Shown here piece by piece: positions 42,774 through 50,371 of a stretch of 64,000 nt of DNA. Both the position numbers and the translations under genes were made by a program. Source of the DNA: Chloroflexota bacterium (GTDB taxonomy: Bacteria > Chloroflexota > Dehalococcoidia > Lucifugimonadales > Australimonadaceae). A model generated the notes under the pieces. The model saw only the letters and a program-made list of their open reading frames with translations, was not told where the DNA came from and did not search any database. The DNA is taken from NCBI GenBank assembly GCA_028874795.1, contig JAPPHT010000030.1, positions 24,440 to 88,439 of the forward strand. The letters are read 5' to 3'. Within the stretch, counting starts at the first letter, position 1, and each line of letters opens with the position of its first letter.

Positions 42774-43083
42774 CGGGCTGCAGACCACACAGGGGCTCTT
42801 TACCCCCGGAATCGCCCTGCTGCCGGACGACTTCCCCGACCGGCTCGCCGCGCTCAAGGAGATCACCGGCCTCACGTGGGAGGGCATGGCGTGCTGCATC
42901 GGCGTGGACCCGAGGCAGCTGCAGCAGTGGCGGAACGGCGGTTGGCCCAACGGCGGGGCGATGCTCGCCCTCGTCGGCCTCGCCGCCCGCGTGCCCGGCG
43001 GTCTGGGCAAGCTCATCGGGCGCGAACTGCTCGTGATCCCGCAGGGTGGCCCGGCGGGAGGGAGCAGGGGAGCAGCGGCGTGA
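42766..43083 (+). CDS. HTH protein, second in the overlapping run
   Basis: 105 residues. A helix-turn-helix of XRE type occupies about 22-60 (D-F-P-D-R-L-A-A-L-K-E-I-T-G-L-T-W-E-G-M ... L-Q-Q-W-R-N-G). It overlaps the preceding gene by eight bases and the next by four. Similar in layout to the third gene (D-F-P-x-R-L ... G-L-T), so a tandem duplication of a DNA-binding protein is likely. Confidence 0.7.
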   Translation: MPSGLQTTQGLFTPGIALLPDDFPDRLAALKEITGLTWEGMACCIGVDPRQLQQWRNGGWPNGGAMLALVGLAARVPGGLGKLIGRELLVIPQGGPAGGSRGAAA

Positions 43084-43385
43084 GCGCCCGGCAGCGGTGG
43101 GTCTACCACGTGGAGCCCTCCCGGTTCCCGGAGGACTTTCCGCAGCGATTGGAGCGCTTCAGGAAGGCAGCGGGGCTCACGTCTCGAGGGCTGGCGCGAA
43201 GGTTGCGGGTGAGCGTGCGGTGCGTGTGGCGGTGGAATGCAGGGAGCAGGCCCGACGCTGGGCATCTGGTTGCCTTGTTCAATCTCGCCGCCGAGATGGG
43301 CCTGCTGCACATCCTGCTCCCTGCCGCCGGAGAGCAGGTCAAGAGCGGATCCTCTTGTACATCCTGCGCGCCGCCGTCCGCTTGA
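43080..43385 (+). CDS. HTH protein, third in the overlapping run
   Basis: 101 residues from GTG 43080 (GTGA overlap with the upstream stop). HTH in E-D-F-P-Q-R-L-E-R-F-R-K-A-A-G-L-T-S-R-G-L-A-R-R-L-R-V-S-V-R-C-V-W-R-W. It ends with an odd S-S-C-T-S-C-A-P-P-S-A tail. Closest to the gene just upstream. A hairpin terminator follows. Confidence 0.7.
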   Translation: MSARQRWVYHVEPSRFPEDFPQRLERFRKAAGLTSRGLARRLRVSVRCVWRWNAGSRPDAGHLVALFNLAAEMGLLHILLPAAGEQVKSGSSCTSCAPPSA

Positions 43386-43708
43386 CAGTTGCGTGCCGAA
43401 CGAGCCTTCGCCCTCTGGGCGTTGCGTAGTGGACACGACGCGGGCGACGGTAGAATCGTCGTGAGGATCGGGGTTTGTTCACCTGCTCCTCCTCCGATCG
43501 CAGACGCCCCACCGTCGGCGCGGTGGGCGTTCTGTTTCCGTAAGTCTTCGAGGCCCTTGGTGGCTTGCAGGGACAGCTCTCCCGAACAGGGGTGCCACCG
43601 GGTTCCCTCCGGTGTGAATCGTCGCAGGTTGCGGCGGTCCCGTTGCATTGCACGACGCCAGGTCGCCGGAAATCCCACATCCCACCGGAAGTCCGCAGTG
43701 GGCAATCT
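43386..43708. other. Gap with terminator, no gene seen
   Basis: 323 bases between the HTH operon and a convergent small gene. Apart from the hairpin at 43504-43530 I find no gene, RNA or repeat that I can support. Confidence 0.4.
43504..43530 (+). terminator. Hairpin terminator of the HTH operon
   Basis: ACGCCC(C)ACCG pairs with CGGTGGGCGT around a 6-base loop, with one bulged C, then TTCTGTTT. A reasonable intrinsic terminator about 120 bases after the last HTH gene. Confidence 0.65.
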
Positions 43709-44035
43709 CTACCGTAGCAACTGCTGAAGCGCCTCACCTTCCTTGCCGGACTTGGGGGCTGCGTTGCGCCGTCCTCCGTGAGGATGCACCGCGGGGTGGA
43801 GGCACCAGAGATCGGGGTCGAAGTCGAGCGGACATTTGGGCAGCGCTGTGAAGTACGCCCTCCCGTCGTGCTCATTCATGTAGAGGCCGGGGTAGGGTGG
43901 ACTGTCCTTGGAAGGGCCACGCCGCAGCGTGGGACGCCATCCCTTGCTCCGCGGGTGCGCCCAGCGCCCCAGACCAAGTAACAGCTCGCGCATGTCCTGG
44001 TAGTTCATCGATGTCGGCGTACAATTCAACTGCAT
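43709..44035 (-). CDS. Small protein of unknown function, family A copy 2
   Basis: 108 residues, paralogue of the protein at 39057 (shared M-N-Y-x-x-M-R, R-P-T-L-R-R-G, P-P-Y-P-G-L-Y-M-N-E, D-L-W). AAGAGGT precedes the ATG at 44035. No known family recognised. Two copies in the same element and orientation suggest a repeated cargo or regulatory protein. Confidence 0.6.
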   Translation of the reverse strand: MQLNCTPTSMNYQDMRELLLGLGRWAHPRSKGWRPTLRRGPSKDSPPYPGLYMNEHDGRAYFTALPKCPLDFDPDLWCLHPAVHPHGGRRNAAPKSGKEGEALQQLLR

Positions 44036-44135
44036 GGGATACCTCTTGGACTATCCTCTCAGTAATGTCAACGTCCCCCTGACGCTCGCCACATTCGGCG
44101 CAGCCGCGCCTAACTTCGCGTGTGGTGTGCCCACA

Positions 44136-45671
44136 TCACTGCAACGCGGCAAGCACCTGATCTGCGATCTCCTCAGACACCCACGCCTTCCATTCGTCAG
44201 AGGTGCGAAGCCAGTGGACAGTGACTTCACGGTACTCAGATTCATCCGGGTAGGGACTGATGCTCTGCTGCAACTCGTAGAGGATCGCGTACATCTCTTC
44301 CACGGCGCTGTTGCTCAATGTCCATTTCCTGAACAGGTCGATTGCGCTGGACGCCGAGTCGAGTAGTTCCGAGCGCACCACGATGTGCGCTGTTCCATCA
44401 TCGTAACCACACGCGTGAGTCACGTCTTCAGCGGGCGTCTCACCCATGTGGTTCCAACACTCATCCGAATAAGGCGGCTCCTCCAGACGATAGAACCCAC
44501 CGTACTCTGTATCGAGCACCACCGAGAATAACGAGGGTCCCCAATAGAAGAAGAGGATGTCTCGTCCCTCTCTGAAAGCCTGGATTATCGTTCCATGCCT
44601 CACGTCCCAGTTGAGACTGGGCACAGCCGTCAAGACATCATCGAGTCCATAACCGTGGATCTGGCTCTCGTTGATCTTCTCACACGTGAACCCCGCTCCG
44701 GTTCCGCACGTGATCAGTCCCGCCTTCCCATTGACGCCGGCGCCGGTGAACAGCTGCCAGTGCTCGCGGAGGTCTTCAACCGAGCGCAGGCCTGGGTTCG
44801 CCTCCGCCGTGTACTGCGGGATGAGGAATGCGCTCTGCCACCACACCGGGCCTCTGCTTTCGCGGATAACGGTGACGGCCCCGCTGTCCAGCACCGCTCG
44901 CGTCGCCTCTGCCCTGCCGTGGTCCCACCATGTCCCCCACCGTTCGGTAGCGCGCGGCAATCCCATCTGCATATGCACGTTCACGATGCCTCTCTGCAGT
45001 AAATCGCTATCCGTACTGTAGACCTCCTTGGTTTCGTATCCGTAACCGTATTCCAGTATCGTGCGGGCCACCGCGTTCTGAAGTCCCGTTGACCCCGTCT
45101 GTTCTTGTCTGAAGGTCAGCACCGGCTTGAAGCGAGCGAAGTAGGAAGCCTCGGGCAGGAGAGTTTGCGCCGCGCCTGGTTCCGACCAGTCGCTCACTGC
45201 ATCGCCGCTGACAGTACGCGCCTGGACTTCGTACGTCGTACCGGGTAGTAGACCACCGACCTCTACCCATGCCCTCTGCTGCGTCAGAGTCTCAGCCTCT
45301 TCCCAGGGAATCTCACCGAGTTTCATACGGTAGCGGTAGTCGTAGCCGGTGACGGCTGCCTCACCGGATGCCACTCCCGACAGGACAATCATGCTGTCCG
45401 GAACAAGGGACACCACACGTGGTCTGCCCGGAACAGCCGACAGACCCGAAGTCGGCGCCGTAGCGACTGGACGGGTGGGTGTGGAGGTTGGCTCGATTGC
45501 GGGTGTGGGCGTCGCAGTGGCTGTCGGGGTTGCCGTAGCGGTAGGGGTAGGTGTAGACGTGGGCGCAGGTTCAGGGGTCGGGGTGGAAGTGGGAGTCGGC
45601 GTAGGCTCCGCGCATGCGGTCAAGAGAACGAGTGCCAAGAGGGGGATGGTGCTGATGAGGGGACGAACCAT
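44136..45671 (-). CDS. Lipoprotein with fibronectin-III domain fused to OpuAC-type binding domain
   Basis: 511 residues. Signal peptide with lipobox L-L-T-A-C (Cys 20), a long Pro-Thr-Ala stalk to about 75, a fibronectin-III domain (about 80-175: Y-D-Y-R-Y-R-M ... G-L-L-P-G-T-T-Y-E-V-Q-A-R-T), then a substrate-binding domain like OpuAC/ProX of glycine-betaine and choline importers (T-G-L-Q-N-A-V-A-R-T-I-L-E-Y-G-Y-G and late W-x-x-W-V). No permease or ATPase adjoins it. Unusual cargo for a conjugative element. The OpuAC call is moderate. Confidence 0.7.
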   Translation of the reverse strand: MVRPLISTIPLLALVLLTACAEPTPTPTSTPTPEPAPTSTPTPTATATPTATATPTPAIEPTSTPTRPVATAPTSGLSAVPGRPRVVSLVPDSMIVLSGVASGEAAVTGYDYRYRMKLGEIPWEEAETLTQQRAWVEVGGLLPGTTYEVQARTVSGDAVSDWSEPGAAQTLLPEASYFARFKPVLTFRQEQTGSTGLQNAVARTILEYGYGYETKEVYSTDSDLLQRGIVNVHMQMGLPRATERWGTWWDHGRAEATRAVLDSGAVTVIRESRGPVWWQSAFLIPQYTAEANPGLRSVEDLREHWQLFTGAGVNGKAGLITCGTGAGFTCEKINESQIHGYGLDDVLTAVPSLNWDVRHGTIIQAFREGRDILFFYWGPSLFSVVLDTEYGGFYRLEEPPYSDECWNHMGETPAEDVTHACGYDDGTAHIVVRSELLDSASSAIDLFRKWTLSNSAVEEMYAILYELQQSISPYPDESEYREVTVHWLRTSDEWKAWVSEEIADQVLAALQ

Positions 45672-46046
45672 ACGGCACGCTACCTTGGTGGGACTGTCCC
45701 TTCAGTATAACGGACGCCCAAGCGTTCCCATCTACCGGAATCGGGGGAGCCACGTTCACCCGCTCACGCTTGCCGCGCCTGGTGGAAACGCACTGCCGGT
45801 CGACCTGTCCCGGAAGGGCGTCATCTCGGGAGTGGCGCGACTCCTCTATCCATCCCCATCCATTCCCCCGAACCGCACCGCCGCGGAGGTCATCATCCCC
45901 ACCACCCGTATGCAGTGGGTTGTTGAGACACGTCGCTTCAACCCGGTTCAACCGGGCATCGCCCGCCTGGGAGTTCTCCTGAAGGATGAGAGGATGCTCG
46001 CGGGTGTTCGGATCGTTACTGAGGAGGAGTTCTCGCTCGCCGCTCG
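45672..46046. other. Gap, no convincing gene
   Basis: 375 bases between two minus-strand genes. A plus-strand open frame runs to 46062, but it begins inside the lipoprotein gene as its antisense and overlaps the next gene; it has no start signal. Nothing else seen. Confidence 0.4.
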
Positions 46047-47678
46047 CTACCGGAAGGCGTAGGAAGGTTCTCCGCCTCCCGGGATGCGCCACGCCGGTCC
46101 GATCGGCCCCACCTGCTCCAACAGCTCCCGGTGGGAGACGAACAGCGGAACCGTGACCCCCGACCTGCCCATCTGATGGCCCGCCACTCTGAGGAAGTGG
46201 ACGGCGTTGAGGTCGTCCTCGAAGACGACGAGGACTATCGGCAGTGCGCCGTGGTCGTCGACGGGCCTGCCCGATGAGAAGTAACGCAGGTAGGGCGCGA
46301 TGCGCTCGGCCATCGTCACCGGCCTGACTGCCCTGCGCTCCCATTCGAGGAAGAAGGGCGTTGCGGAGCCGCCGTGGCGCAGGATGCCGAATGCGTCGGG
46401 ATGGACGGAGCGCAGGCCACTGCCGTGGCGGAAGTGGCGGGAGGCGCGGTGCGGCGGGTCGAGTTGAACGAGCTCGCGCCCGCGCGAGTGGGCCTGGCGC
46501 TCCAGCACCGCCGCAAACCAATGGACCGACTCGGTGTGTTGGGCGTTCCTGAGCAGCTGGCGGCTTCTGCTGCCGGAGACGTTGCGCCAGGAAAGCGGGG
46601 CAGTGAGGTCCAGCGGAGAGGCGCTCCACCGCTTCCTCGCCGCGCCGATCGAGGCGCGGTCCCGCCGGGCGAGCACGGCCAGCCCCCGGTCGGTGGGGAC
46701 GAGACGGCGTCCTCCCTCGGTCTCAGCACTCGCGGCGAGGCCGAGGGCCGTGAGCCGCGCGATGATTCCCGATAGCCTTGAGCGCTTCACGCCGAGGAGC
46801 TCGCCCAGGTGGGCGAGGGCGAGCCAGGGCCAGTCGGAGACGAGGTCGAGCGCGCGCTTCTCCGTCGGCTTGAGCAGGGCGGGGAGCATCCAGTCCCCAT
46901 CGTTCCCATCGGAGATGTCATCGGGGAGCGAACCCCGTACGGGGGGCTCCTCGCCGGGCCACGCCCCCCAGGACTTGGTCCGGGCCAATGCGTCGGCAAG
47001 GCCGATGGGCGCCGTTCCGGCCACCGTGCTCCAGACGGGTGCGCCGGTCCCGGCGGAGACCACGTCGCGCTCCGGCGCCAAGTATGCCGTGAACGGCGCG
47101 CCGGCCAGCAGCCTGCGGGCGTGCCTGAGCCGGACCTCGTCGGGCACGAGCAACAGAACGGCGCTGGGCCGGGGGCCTTCTCGGAGCCTCCAGAGGCGCT
47201 TGGCGAAGGCCGTGCGGTCTGCGGTGCGCCCCTGCCGGACGATGGCGAGCACCCGCCCCCCGGGCAGGCCGATCGCGGCATCCACCGGCGCGGCCCGGTA
47301 CCAGCGGAAGCGGACGGGGAAGGCCGCGCCCGATACGGTCGATGCCAGCCGGTAGATGATGCCCACGGCGTCGAGCCGTTCGAGCAGGATGCGCTGCCAC
47401 TGAGCCGAGACGGGGTACAGGCGGAGCAGCTCGTCGACGGTCATCCCCTCGGCGCGGGCGAGCCGGTGCAGCCCTGCAGCCGTGAGGCTGTAGCGGCGCG
47501 TCGGGGGGACCAGCTCGGAGGCGTGCGATACCGAGACCGCCAGCCCCTCGCGTTCGAGGGTCTCGACGGCGTTGTAGGCCGCCCCTCTCGACCAGCCGGA
47601 GACGGTCGCCGCCTCCAGCCGGTCGAGGAAGGGCATGGCCGCCAGGCGGCGCAACAGGTCTGCTTCGACGGTCCTCAT
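46047..47678 (-). CDS. Replication-relaxation-like winged-helix protein of the conjugation operon
   Basis: 543 residues. Two winged-helix regions: about 1-80 (F-L-D-R-L-E-A-A-T-V-S-G-W-S-R-G-A-A-Y-N) and about 265-340 (A-L-A-H-L-G-E-L-L-G-V-K-R-S-R-L). The C-terminal part (D-A-F-G-I-L-R-H-G ... F-F-L-E-W-E-R-R ... Y-L-R-Y-F) has the layout of the replication-relaxation family found in Gram-positive conjugative elements, where it helps process or recruit DNA. Its ATG overlaps the ATPase gene stop by four bases. Distal gene of the conjugation operon. Confidence 0.65.
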   Translation of the reverse strand: MRTVEADLLRRLAAMPFLDRLEAATVSGWSRGAAYNAVETLEREGLAVSVSHASELVPPTRRYSLTAAGLHRLARAEGMTVDELLRLYPVSAQWQRILLERLDAVGIIYRLASTVSGAAFPVRFRWYRAAPVDAAIGLPGGRVLAIVRQGRTADRTAFAKRLWRLREGPRPSAVLLLVPDEVRLRHARRLLAGAPFTAYLAPERDVVSAGTGAPVWSTVAGTAPIGLADALARTKSWGAWPGEEPPVRGSLPDDISDGNDGDWMLPALLKPTEKRALDLVSDWPWLALAHLGELLGVKRSRLSGIIARLTALGLAASAETEGGRRLVPTDRGLAVLARRDRASIGAARKRWSASPLDLTAPLSWRNVSGSRSRQLLRNAQHTESVHWFAAVLERQAHSRGRELVQLDPPHRASRHFRHGSGLRSVHPDAFGILRHGGSATPFFLEWERRAVRPVTMAERIAPYLRYFSSGRPVDDHGALPIVLVVFEDDLNAVHFLRVAGHQMGRSGVTVPLFVSHRELLEQVGPIGPAWRIPGGGEPSYAFR

Positions 47679-50290
47679 CCTTCGCCCTCCGGCTGTTCTT
47701 CCGCCGCGTCCCGGTCACCGTCCCCGGTCGGGGGCTGGAAGTGCTTGCTGCGCGGTTGCCGGGGATTCGCGTTGTCTGGGGGCGCGTCCTTCTCGTCGCC
47801 TTTGCCTGCCTGGGGAGCGCCTCTGCTCGCGGCGGCCGCTCCCCTCCTGCGGTACTCGTCGTCGCGCGACTCGGCTTCGGCCATCAGCGCCTCCAGCTGC
47901 TCCGCGCTCGTGAGGTAGGCGGACGCCTCGGCCCGGATGCGCTCGGCGATGGCGGGGTCTCCGGGCGCGGCCCTGTTGACCCTCATGGAGAAGGTGGACG
48001 TGCGCTCGTCGTCCGTGGTGGCGCGGACGTAGCACTCGTGCGCCGGGAGCGAGACGATGTCCTCCTCGGAGACCCGGTCCCTGCCGAGCTCGTAGACGAG
48101 CTGGCGTGCGTCCGCCCCCGCGACCTGGAAGACGGCGAGGCATCCCACGTTGGCCAGCACGGTGTCGCGCATGGTGCGGGAGAGGTCGTCGAGCTTGGCG
48201 AGGCTCTGGGTAGCGAGGATGAAGGAGGCGCCGAACTTGCCGAGCTCGGAGAGCATCGACTCGTAGTCGACGCCCAGCATCGCCTGCATCTCGTCGACGA
48301 CGACGAGGGCGCCGCGACGGCGGTCGCGCGGCAGGCTGCCTTGCTCGCGGATGACGGCGTCCACGAGGTTGAGGATCGATGCGCCGATCAGCGCGCCCAC
48401 GTCGCGCCCGACCGCTCCATGCGCGGTGGAGACCAGCAGGATGCCGCCGTCGAGGATGGTGCGCCGGACGTCGACGGTGGAGCGGGGCTGTCCGAGGATG
48501 GCGCGTGCGCGCTCGGAGGATGCGTAGTAGCCGAGGCGGGTCTGGACGGGGGCGAGCGCGTCCGCCCGGTACTCGGTGCGCCACTCCTTGAAGTCGCGCT
48601 GCCACCACGTCCTCAGATAGGAGGAGGACACCCGCTTCAGCACTCCCTCGCGGAGCTGCTCGTCGGCGATGAGGGTGAGCCCGTCGATGATGGTGAACTG
48701 CTCCTCGGGGGCGGTCTCCGGGTGGGCGTTCGCCTCGTGCAGGCTCTTGACGACGTGTTCGAGGATCGACTGCATCCGCGGCCCCCACTGCTCCCACAGC
48801 CCCCTGGCGATCCGCACCACGGCATCGGCGGTGCGGTCGCGGTTGGTGAAGATGCGGGTGTCCAGCAGGTTGATGCCGACCGCGCCGGTCTCGTCGGCGA
48901 GGTCGATAAGACGCACCTGTGGTATGAGGGACTCCGGCACGTGCCGCAGCAGGGATTCCACGAGGTCGGCGTGCGGGTCGACGACGATGATGGCGTCGTC
49001 GTTGCGCCCCGCAGCCTTCTCCTTGAGCTTGTGGGTGATGACGTGGTGCATGAGAGTGGATTTACCCATCTGGGTGCGGGCTGCGTAGAACTGGTGGCGG
49101 TGGGTCGTGTCGTCCGAGAAGTGGACGACCTCCTCCCTGCCCCCCGTGGTCTTCCCCACGGGCGCGCCGGAGCGGATGCTCTTCGCCGTGGGCGTCAGGA
49201 CCCGTGCGCCGGAGCGCTCCACCGCAGGGGTATCGTCGGCGGGGGAAGGCGGGTGCCAGAGGCAGGCGGCCTCGCGGACGCCGATGACGCTGCGCGTGCC
49301 GAAGAAACCGGGAGGCTCGGGGGCGAGCCTGGTGTCCAGGACGTCCACCGGTTCGACGTCACCGACGACGAAGCTCGCGCCGGAGGGGTTGTCGTAGTGG
49401 CGGTAGGCCGCCGCGATGCGCTTCATGATCGTCCCGGCGCGCTGCTCACCCGCGTCTCGCGGCAGGATGACCGTGACCTGGACATCGGCGTCGAATGCGA
49501 TGCGCGACACCTTCTCGGCGACGAGGGCGGGCGGGTAGGAGCGTCGGGGCTTGAAGAACCGGGCCTTCACGTAGCCGACGGCGATGAGCCCCGCCACGAC
49601 GGCGATGCCCATCAGCACGGCCTTCCACGTCTCGCCGGCCTGCACCCAGGTGTACGCCCTGAGGCCGACGAGCGCGAGGAGGCCGAGCACGGCCATGCGG
49701 ATCGGTTCGCCGGACGAAGGCGTGCCTGCTTGGACGGACTGCTGCGTCGACGGGGGAGGCGCCGGGCGTTCGTGGGCGAGCCGCTGGTGGTGGACCGCCC
49801 AGTCGGGGCCGAGGGAGCGCATCCGCAGGCGGGAGATGACGCGCTCGCCCGGGTTCAGGCCGGAGAGCGCGCCCAGCGGCGCGAGCAGGGGGTCGGAGCC
49901 GGGGTCGGTGAGATCCCGGTCGTTGAAGGTGCGCAGCGGCACGTATTCTGGACCGCCCGAGCGCAGGGCCATCGTCCATGCCTGCTCGCCCTCGTCGAGG
50001 CGCAGGGGGTCGTCCTCCGGCGCCACCTGCCGGGTGCGCGCCTGGGGGTAGTGAACGGCGATCTGGCCGCGCAGCACGTCCTCGTCGTGGCAGCGCGCCA
50101 TGACGGCGACGCCGCCGGCGTCTCCCGCGAGTTCCAGGGAGAACGGCTCGGGCACCGTGACGGAGCCGAGGAGGTTCTCGACGGCGAGGAGGTTGCGCTC
50201 CCCGGCTCGGGGCGGCGTGATCGCCAGCAACACCGGGGTCTTCTCCGCGTATCCGTCAGCTTCGTTGTTCTTCGAGAAGGGCAGTTTCAT
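47675..50290 (-). CDS. Conjugative ATPase, HerA/TraG-like (coupling-protein role)
   Basis: 871 residues from ATG 50290 (AAGGAAGGA upstream). Two membrane helices near 195-245 and a HerA/FtsK-type ATPase domain after about 390: a Walker A variant A-R-T-Q-M-G-K-S-T (near 408) and Walker B L-V-V-V-D-E-M-Q (near 667), then A-T-Q-S-L-A (sensor). Proteins of this kind bring DNA to the transfer channel like VirD4/TraG. The C-terminal tail is charged and disordered. It follows VirB4 by 81 bases. Confidence 0.82.
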   Translation of the reverse strand: MKLPFSKNNEADGYAEKTPVLLAITPPRAGERNLLAVENLLGSVTVPEPFSLELAGDAGGVAVMARCHDEDVLRGQIAVHYPQARTRQVAPEDDPLRLDEGEQAWTMALRSGGPEYVPLRTFNDRDLTDPGSDPLLAPLGALSGLNPGERVISRLRMRSLGPDWAVHHQRLAHERPAPPPSTQQSVQAGTPSSGEPIRMAVLGLLALVGLRAYTWVQAGETWKAVLMGIAVVAGLIAVGYVKARFFKPRRSYPPALVAEKVSRIAFDADVQVTVILPRDAGEQRAGTIMKRIAAAYRHYDNPSGASFVVGDVEPVDVLDTRLAPEPPGFFGTRSVIGVREAACLWHPPSPADDTPAVERSGARVLTPTAKSIRSGAPVGKTTGGREEVVHFSDDTTHRHQFYAARTQMGKSTLMHHVITHKLKEKAAGRNDDAIIVVDPHADLVESLLRHVPESLIPQVRLIDLADETGAVGINLLDTRIFTNRDRTADAVVRIARGLWEQWGPRMQSILEHVVKSLHEANAHPETAPEEQFTIIDGLTLIADEQLREGVLKRVSSSYLRTWWQRDFKEWRTEYRADALAPVQTRLGYYASSERARAILGQPRSTVDVRRTILDGGILLVSTAHGAVGRDVGALIGASILNLVDAVIREQGSLPRDRRRGALVVVDEMQAMLGVDYESMLSELGKFGASFILATQSLAKLDDLSRTMRDTVLANVGCLAVFQVAGADARQLVYELGRDRVSEEDIVSLPAHECYVRATTDDERTSTFSMRVNRAAPGDPAIAERIRAEASAYLTSAEQLEALMAEAESRDDEYRRRGAAAASRGAPQAGKGDEKDAPPDNANPRQPRSKHFQPPTGDGDRDAAEEQPEGEG

Positions 50291-50371
50291 GCGGTTCCTT
50301 CCTTTCCAGGCCGAATCCACGTGTTCGACCTCTGTTCTTCGTGCGGACCTGCGACTGTTCGTCGGCCTGCG

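Noticed and set aside
45720..46062. Plus-strand frame ending L-A-A-R-Y-R-K-A
   Set aside because: Protein-like in part, but it starts as antisense of the lipoprotein gene, has no start signal and overlaps the next gene's end.
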